From contig CAAGDY010000148.1 in NCBI GenBank assembly GCA_900768695.1, positions 1 to 19,155 on the forward strand: 19,155 nt of DNA, read 5' to 3'. This document shows positions 14,616-19,155 of the stretch, in pieces (within the stretch, counting starts at the first letter, position 1; each line of letters opens with the position of its first letter). The DNA comes from an uncultured Anaerovibrio sp. GTDB taxonomy: Bacteria; Bacillota; Negativicutes; Selenomonadales; Selenomonadaceae. The translations under genes were made by a program, and so were the position numbers. The notes beneath the pieces were generated by a model. It was not told where the DNA came from. It saw only the letters and a list, made by a program, of their open reading frames with translations, and did no database searches.

Positions 14616-16070
14616 ATGAGCTTAACTTTAAAATCCGGTTTTTCCTTTGACTATGACAATCTTGTCGGCGAGGGCAAGGTGACAAAGGCCGATGTGGAGG
14701 CTTTGTCCGGCAAAATCAAGGACGCCGCCGAGGCTATCAAGGTCATGAGGAAGGACGGCGTAATCCGCGGACATCTTTCCAAGGATGGTACACCTGAGAA
14801 GGTTTATTTCTCCCAGCTGCCATATGTTGAGGAAGGCCATCTGAACAACCCTGCCTCCATGGCACATCTGCAGGAGCTGACCGACTCCGTAAGGAACCGG
14901 GTTGATGCCGTGGTTTCCCTGGGTATCGGTGGTTCCTACCTGGGCGACAAGGTAATCTTTGACGTTCAGTGCGGCGAGTTCTGGAACTCCATGAGCGCCG
15001 AGGAGCGTGACGGCCTGCCTCAGATTTATTTCAGCGGCCAGAATATCGACCCGAGAAGGACCGGCGATATCATCCGCCAGCTGGCAAGGAGCGCCAAGGT
15101 ATGCCTGAGCCACAAGAAGCGCAAGTTTGTGGTAAGCCTGATGGTTATCTCCAAGTCCGGCGGCACCCTGGATACCATGTCCAACTTCATGGTCATCTAT
15201 GATGCCCTGAAGCAGAATCCTGATATCGAGGTTGAGGTTGTGGCTGTTACCGACCCTAACGAGGAAAAGCCGACCCTGCTGAAGAAGCTGGCTATGGAGA
15301 ACAACTGGCCACAGTACAGCGTGCCTGACGGAGTGGGCGGTCGTTTCTCCATCTTCTGTGATGTAGGACTGGTGCTGGCTGCTGTCTGCGGCTTTGATAT
15401 CAAGGCGTTTTTGGATGGCGCCAAGGATATGGACCAGGCCTGCCTGGGGGACGATGTGTGGGAGAACCCTGCTCTTTTGAATGCAGTTCTGAAGTATATC
15501 GCCGCCGAGAAGTATGGCCGTGATATGGAGGTCATGATGCCGTATGGCGACTACCTGAAGTCCGTATCCGAGTGGTACATTCAGCTTCTGGCCGAGTCCC
15601 TGGGCAAGTCCGTTGACCGTGAGGGCAACGAGGTGTTCTATGGCAGGACCCCTATTGTGGCCGTAGGCACTACCGACATGCACGCCCAGACCCAGCAGCA
15701 CCAGGAGGGCAAGCTGAACAAGGTTGTTCAGTTTATCCGCGTGGAGAACTGGGATGAGGATTATGTGATTCCGAATGTGTTCCCTGAGGCTCAGAAGCTG
15801 GCTGACATCTCCGGCGTGAAGATGAGCCAGGCACTGGAGGTGGCCCGCCAGTCCAATGCACAGGCGCTGGCCTCCAACAACCGCTTCAACGCTCTGTTCT
15901 CCCTGCCGAAGCTGGATGCCTACAACCTGGGACAGCTTCTCTACATGCTGGCCCTGTCCGTTGCCTATGAGGGCGAGCTGGCAGATGTGGATGCCTTCAA
16001 CCAGCCGGGCGTAGAGGCCTACAAGCGCATTATGGGCCCTAGCCTGCAGGAGGTAAAGGCAAAGGGCTGA
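14616..16070 (+). CDS. pgi: Glucose-6-phosphate isomerase
   Basis: The glycolytic enzyme interconverting glucose 6-phosphate and fructose 6-phosphate in the cytoplasm; 484 residues. Two SIS-type sugar-phosphate sites are visible. Key elements are LGIGGSYLG (102-110), the phosphate loop ISKSGGTLDT (178-187), GVGGRFS (239-245), Glu327 in AESLGKS, TTDMHAQTQQHQEG with His356 or His362, and the catalytic-lysine motif QPGVEAYK ending at Lys470. All expected catalytic residues are present. A GGGAGGT ribosome binding site precedes the ATG. TATAAT at 14567-14572 may be its -10, though no good -35 is seen. Codon use is visibly more C-ending (ATC, TTC, AAC, CTG) than in the adjacent genes, fitting high expression. 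A strong terminator follows at 16109. It would process sugar released by the upstream alpha-glucosidase, but the two genes are 11 kb apart. Confidence 0.97.
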   Translation: MSLTLKSGFSFDYDNLVGEGKVTKADVEALSGKIKDAAEAIKVMRKDGVIRGHLSKDGTPEKVYFSQLPYVEEGHLNNPASMAHLQELTDSVRNRVDAVVSLGIGGSYLGDKVIFDVQCGEFWNSMSAEERDGLPQIYFSGQNIDPRRTGDIIRQLARSAKVCLSHKKRKFVVSLMVISKSGGTLDTMSNFMVIYDALKQNPDIEVEVVAVTDPNEEKPTLLKKLAMENNWPQYSVPDGVGGRFSIFCDVGLVLAAVCGFDIKAFLDGAKDMDQACLGDDVWENPALLNAVLKYIAAEKYGRDMEVMMPYGDYLKSVSEWYIQLLAESLGKSVDREGNEVFYGRTPIVAVGTTDMHAQTQQHQEGKLNKVVQFIRVENWDEDYVIPNVFPEAQKLADISGVKMSQALEVARQSNAQALASNNRFNALFSLPKLDAYNLGQLLYMLALSVAYEGELADVDAFNQPGVEAYKRIMGPSLQEVKAKG

Positions 16071-16108
16071 TGCCCCGCCTGCAAAGGTAAATCTTTTTTG
16101 TGCATTGC

Positions 16109-16150
16109 TGCCCATCCGTCGGGAATGTTCCCTGACGGATGGGCATTTTG
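16109..16150 (+). terminator. Intrinsic terminator after pgi
   Basis: TGCCCATCCGTC (16109-16120) pairs perfectly over 12 bp with GACGGATGGGCA (16134-16145). Inside, GGGA/TCCC continues the stem, leaving one bulged T and a 4-base loop. TTTTG follows; the T tract is short but the stem is very strong. It lies 38 bases after the stop codon. Confidence 0.82.
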
Positions 16151-16227
16151 TATTGAGCAGGGCAGCCGTGCCATTTGGGGATGAATGGACGGAAAGAATT
16201 GCATGGACAATATAGTATAGAAAAGTG

Positions 16228-16365
16228 GTGCAATTTTTTTACAAATTTTGTATAATAGATGATAAGTAGCGTAAACAATTTCAAAAAAAAGAGAAAAAAC
16301 AGTGATGACTTTTTGTTTTAACAGGGATGTTTGAGTGCAAACAATAATCGCAAGGGGGACGCAGT
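16228..16365 (+). promoter_or_regulatory. Promoter and leader of the binding-protein/EAL operon
   Basis: A perfect TATAAT at 16251-16256 with a poor GTGCAA -35 (16228-16233) at 17-base spacing. The ~105-base leader that follows is A-rich and contains a perfect 6-bp hairpin, TGTTTG-AGTG-CAAACA (16328-16343), just ahead of the ribosome binding site AAGGGGGA. I looked for a c-di-GMP riboswitch here and did not recognise one. The terminator-to-gene interval otherwise holds nothing I can name. Confidence 0.45.
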
Positions 16366-17499
16366 ATGGAGAAGGGATGGCTGCAGAAGCAAATCGGGAT
16401 TATTATCGGTGTCGTGGCCTGCATCTGTGTTTTGGCGCTGGCGCATTATGATTCGGCGCTGGATACGGAAAAGGTGGATGTGGATAAGCGGCTGTACCAT
16501 GTGGGGGTAATCCTTGACAGCAGCATTATGGACAGAGGATGGAACCAGGCTCATTACGAGGGCTTTCTGGCGGCCACCAGGGAGCTGGGGGTACAGATTC
16601 ACTACAAGGATTATGTGACGGATGATCAGGTGGAGCAGGCCGGTGAGGAGCTGATTCAGGAGGGCTGTCGGGAGATTTTCGGCACCAGCTTCGGCTATGG
16701 CGATGGCATGAAGGCGCTGGCCGCCAAGCATCCTGATATTTATTTCTTTCACGGGTCGGGCATTGAAACCAGGGAGAATATGTCCACCTATTTTGGCAGG
16801 ATGTATCAGGCCCGCTACCTGAGCGGCGTGGTGGCCGGACTGTATTCCAAGACGGGACAGGTGGGGTATGTGGCGGCCATTCCTATTGTGGAGGTAATCC
16901 GGGGCATCAATGCCTTTACCCTGGGGGTGCGCAGCGTAAATCCGGAGGCGGTGGTGCATGTGCGCTGGTCCGGCACCTGGGATGACAGCGAAAAGGAAAA
17001 GGCTGTGGCCAACAGGCTGATGGACGAGTTTCCTATTGATGTGATTACCTATCATCAGAACAGCGATACAATCTCTTTTGCGGCAGACGAGCGGGGCATA
17101 AGGAGCATCGGCTACCATTACAACAACATGATGGAGCATCCCGGCACTATGCTGACGGCGGCGGTGTGGGACTGGAAAAGGCTGTATGTGAAGCTGATTA
17201 AGGACTGCATAGACGGCAGGTTCCACAGCCGCCAGTATTATCTGGGCATGGATAACCAGGTGGTGGGGATTGCTCCGGTGTGCGAGGGCATACTGAATGA
17301 CCAGCAGCTGAAGGTTGTGCAGGATGTGCAGGAACGGCTGGCTGACGGAGGCTGGGATGTTTTTTATGGGCCGGTATATGACCAGAGCGGGACGCTCCGG
17401 GTGTGGCCGGGAGAAAACCTCTCGGACAGGGGGCTGTTGAACGATATGAACTGGCTGGTGCAGGGGACAGAGGGAAAGATAGGTGACGGCAATGACTAA
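16366..17499 (+). CDS. Membrane-anchored BMP/PnrA-like solute-binding protein
   Basis: A protein of 377 residues of the BMP (basic membrane protein/PnrA) periplasmic-binding family, whose known members bind nucleosides for ABC import. Landmarks: YHVGVILDSSIMDRGWNQAHYEGF (49-72), IFGTSFGYGDGMKALAAKHPDIYFFHGSG, YFGRMYQARYLSGVVAGLYSK, GQVGYVAAIP, INAFTLGVRSVNPEA, WDDSEKEKAVANRL, and YYLGMDNQVVGIAP. The N-terminus is a single hydrophobic segment (about 10-27). VVAC (16-19) could be a lipobox, but the chain stays hydrophobic after Cys19, so an uncleaved anchor is equally possible. The expected ABC ATPase and permease genes are absent; instead the gene overlaps the next one, a degenerate GGDEF-EAL protein, by 8 bases. 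That suggests a ligand-sensing role feeding c-di-GMP signalling. Family assignment is firm, function is inference. Confidence 0.88.
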   Translation: MEKGWLQKQIGIIIGVVACICVLALAHYDSALDTEKVDVDKRLYHVGVILDSSIMDRGWNQAHYEGFLAATRELGVQIHYKDYVTDDQVEQAGEELIQEGCREIFGTSFGYGDGMKALAAKHPDIYFFHGSGIETRENMSTYFGRMYQARYLSGVVAGLYSKTGQVGYVAAIPIVEVIRGINAFTLGVRSVNPEAVVHVRWSGTWDDSEKEKAVANRLMDEFPIDVITYHQNSDTISFAADERGIRSIGYHYNNMMEHPGTMLTAAVWDWKRLYVKLIKDCIDGRFHSRQYYLGMDNQVVGIAPVCEGILNDQQLKVVQDVQERLADGGWDVFYGPVYDQSGTLRVWPGENLSDRGLLNDMNWLVQGTEGKIGDGND

Positions 17500-19155
17500 G
17501 AAGACCAAGAGGCGGATGGTGGCCATACAGAGAATCCTGCTGGCCGGTATTCTGCTGTTTTCCGTGTCCCTGAGCGTGGTGCTGATGTTCCGTGACAGGC
17601 TTTCTGTACTGCTGGTGGAGAGCGTGCAGACAGAGCTGTTGGATATTACGCGCCAGAACAGCATGTATGTGGATGGCAAGGTCGCCGGTATTTTTTCCAG
17701 CATGGAGTATGTGGCCAGGGATTTGGTCTGGAGCAGTGAGGGAACGGCGCGCAAGGTGCATTATCTGACGGAGGTCAACAACTTTACCCGGGTGGGCGCT
17801 GTGGACATATATGGCCACGGGCTGGAGGGGCCTGATATCAGGCTGAAGGATTTTCCGGGCATCAAGGCTTCCATTCAGGGTGAGAAAAAGGCCGTGTATA
17901 CACCGAGGACTGCCTTTGACAACCTGAACGCCATGGTGTTTTCCGTGCCTATCCAGAGGTCCGGCCATGTGATGGGCAGTGTGTATGGCATTTTGGATAT
18001 GCAGGCGCTGAAAACCATGTTCAATTTTAGCGCTTTTAACGGCGATGATGAGAGCTTTATCATTGATTCCGAGGGCAGGATGTTCGTGCAGGCCAGGACG
18101 TGGGAGCTGGCAAGGTACATGAGCAGCTATCTGGCCGGCTGGCAGCAGCCGGATGCGGCACCGGAGCTGGTGAGCCTTTATACCAAGGTGAGGCAGAACC
18201 AGTACGGCGTGGAGCGCATTACCCTGCAGAACGGCAACCAGTATTATCTGGCCTGCCGACCGCTGACCACCGTCAGCGATGTGTATGTGCTGGATGTACT
18301 GCCTGCTTATATTGTCCAGAACAGGATTACAGGCATCCTGAACTCCGTGACGCTGATTCTGGGGCTGATGCTGTTCCTGCTGTTGGGCGGCTATGGCTTC
18401 TCGGAGTGGCGGCAGATGAAGTCCCAGGAGAAGATATATGACCTGGCCTATGCGGATGGGCTGACGGGGCTGGGCAACCAGGAGAAGTACAAGCTGGATA
18501 TGCTGGAGCTGGCCGCCAGGAAGCAGCTGGGCGGCCTGGCCGTGATTGTCGTGAATATCCGGAACATGAAGGCCATCAATGATTTTATGGGCTACAAGTA
18601 CGGCAATATGGTGCTGCAGGCGGTGGCGGACGCCCTGAAGGGCTGCTGCCGTCAGGAGGAGGGCTGCTACCGCAGCAACAGCGACATGTTCTTTATGGTG
18701 TGGCACAACTGCGACCGCAGGGAGATTGAGTGCAGGCTGCAGCAGGCCCTGGAGGGCATAACGGAGTTTTTTGCCCGGCAGGAGGGTCGCAAGCTGTACC
18801 TGACGGCCGGTGTGTACATGGTCAGGGAGGAGGACTTCATCAGCGAGGAAGAGGCAAGGAAGAGGGAGGTTGCCGCTTCTGTGGGGGGGTGCCTGAACAT
18901 CAATTCAGTGCCTATGGATTACGGCGGCAAAAATATTCCCGTGGACGAGAGCTGGCCGATGGATGTGGCCGGCAATGCAAGGCTGGCCGGCAAGCAGGTG
19001 ACACAGCAGAACTGCAATGTGGTCAGCTTCTTTGATGAGAAGGTCGTAAAGAAGATGAAGCAGGAAAAGGCTCTGGAGGACGGCTTCCAGGCCGCGATGG
19101 AGAACAATGAATTTGTGGTGTATTTCCAGCCGAAATACAATATCAGGGGCAAGAA
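17492..19155 (+). CDS. Two-TM degenerate-GGDEF/EAL protein, 3' end outside window
   Basis: A partial gene; 554 codons are visible and the frame is open at the right edge. TM1 is about 13-33, followed by an extracytoplasmic region of about 250 residues that may be a Cache-type sensor, then TM2 at about 286-308. A GGDEF-type fold starts at residue 317 (DLAYADGLTGLGN). Its metal-binding aspartate is replaced (VVNIRNMKAIND) and the signature motif is SNSDM (395-399), so diguanylate cyclase activity is very unlikely. An EAL-type domain begins near residue 530 (LEDGFQAAMENNEFVVYFQPK, FQPK at 545-548); its catalytic motif lies beyond the edge. The likely role is a c-di-GMP phosphodiesterase or receptor. 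The ATG at 17492 lies inside the last codons of the binding-protein gene, so the pair is translationally coupled and probably functions together. Confidence 0.88.
   Translation, partial: MTKKTKRRMVAIQRILLAGILLFSVSLSVVLMFRDRLSVLLVESVQTELLDITRQNSMYVDGKVAGIFSSMEYVARDLVWSSEGTARKVHYLTEVNNFTRVGAVDIYGHGLEGPDIRLKDFPGIKASIQGEKKAVYTPRTAFDNLNAMVFSVPIQRSGHVMGSVYGILDMQALKTMFNFSAFNGDDESFIIDSEGRMFVQARTWELARYMSSYLAGWQQPDAAPELVSLYTKVRQNQYGVERITLQNGNQYYLACRPLTTVSDVYVLDVLPAYIVQNRITGILNSVTLILGLMLFLLLGGYGFSEWRQMKSQEKIYDLAYADGLTGLGNQEKYKLDMLELAARKQLGGLAVIVVNIRNMKAINDFMGYKYGNMVLQAVADALKGCCRQEEGCYRSNSDMFFMVWHNCDRREIECRLQQALEGITEFFARQEGRKLYLTAGVYMVREEDFISEEEARKREVAASVGGCLNINSVPMDYGGKNIPVDESWPMDVAGNARLAGKQVTQQNCNVVSFFDEKVVKKMKQEKALEDGFQAAMENNEFVVYFQPKYNIRGK

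Noticed and set aside
14628..16115. 495-codon minus-strand open frame
   Set aside because: Fully antisense to pgi, which has all catalytic motifs. Highly biased codon use in pgi keeps the opposite frame open.
16257..16365. c-di-GMP riboswitch ahead of the binding-protein/EAL operon
   Set aside because: Attractive by context, but the leader is A-rich and I cannot find the conserved riboswitch core, only a 6-bp hairpin.
16318..18706. Two long minus-strand open frames opposite the binding-protein and EAL genes
   Set aside because: Both mirror genes with clear families on the plus strand; they are His/Gln/Pro-rich shadow translations without domains.

Overview
The window looks like chromosomal DNA of a low-to-mid-GC anaerobe of the Firmicutes/Negativicutes type; a Selenomonadaceae-like organism is my best guess. 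The guess rests on strong AGGAGG-type ribosome binding sites, heavy AGG arginine use, many intrinsic terminators, a DUF3846 protein, an Rpn-type PD-(D/E)XK protein with an ARGEARG tail, and abundant PAS, two-component and c-di-GMP-type signalling. No rRNA, tRNA, CRISPR array or complete insertion sequence was seen.

Layout. Bases 1-258 are unassigned. Two small plus-strand genes follow: a DUF3846-domain protein (268-876) and a 111-residue protein of unknown function (954-1289) with its own promoter and terminator. A GH13 alpha-glucosidase (1535-3220) ends at a GC-rich hairpin. The 320 bases between it and a LysR-type regulator (3540-4424) are densely organised. They hold a putative minus-strand structured RNA with pseudoknot potential, a strong extended -10 promoter for it, and a 15-bp inverted repeat that carries the -35 regions of both divergent promoters and also reads as a plus-strand intrinsic terminator. 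Next comes an OmpR-type response regulator preceded by five exact-period 10-bp repeats and overlapping a membrane histidine kinase (4517-6950).

A bidirectional terminator at 6963-7012 separates these from a minus-strand block: an Rpn/PDDEXK-type protein (7111-8157), an unexplained spacer with a tetraloop-capped hairpin and 20-bp direct repeats (8206-8473), and a cupin plus a 1062-residue soluble hybrid PAS histidine kinase that form an operon (12057 down to 8472).

Transcription returns to plus at a minisatellite (12195-12299) in the presumed leader of a DUF218/ElyC-like protein, followed by a MATE exporter and glucose-6-phosphate isomerase (pgi), which ends at a strong terminator. The window closes with an overlapping pair: a membrane-anchored BMP/PnrA-like binding protein (16366-17499) and a two-TM protein with a degenerate GGDEF domain and the start of an EAL domain (17492 to the edge).

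How it fits together. Central sugar metabolism (alpha-glucosidase, pgi) is interspersed with four signalling units: LysR regulator with a putative divergent RNA, response regulator/kinase, cupin/hybrid kinase, and binding protein/EAL protein. The most interesting unnamed candidates are the LysR-linked structured RNA, whose layout resembles oxyR-oxyS, and the binding-protein/EAL pair, which looks like a periplasmic ligand sensor wired to c-di-GMP turnover rather than an ABC importer.
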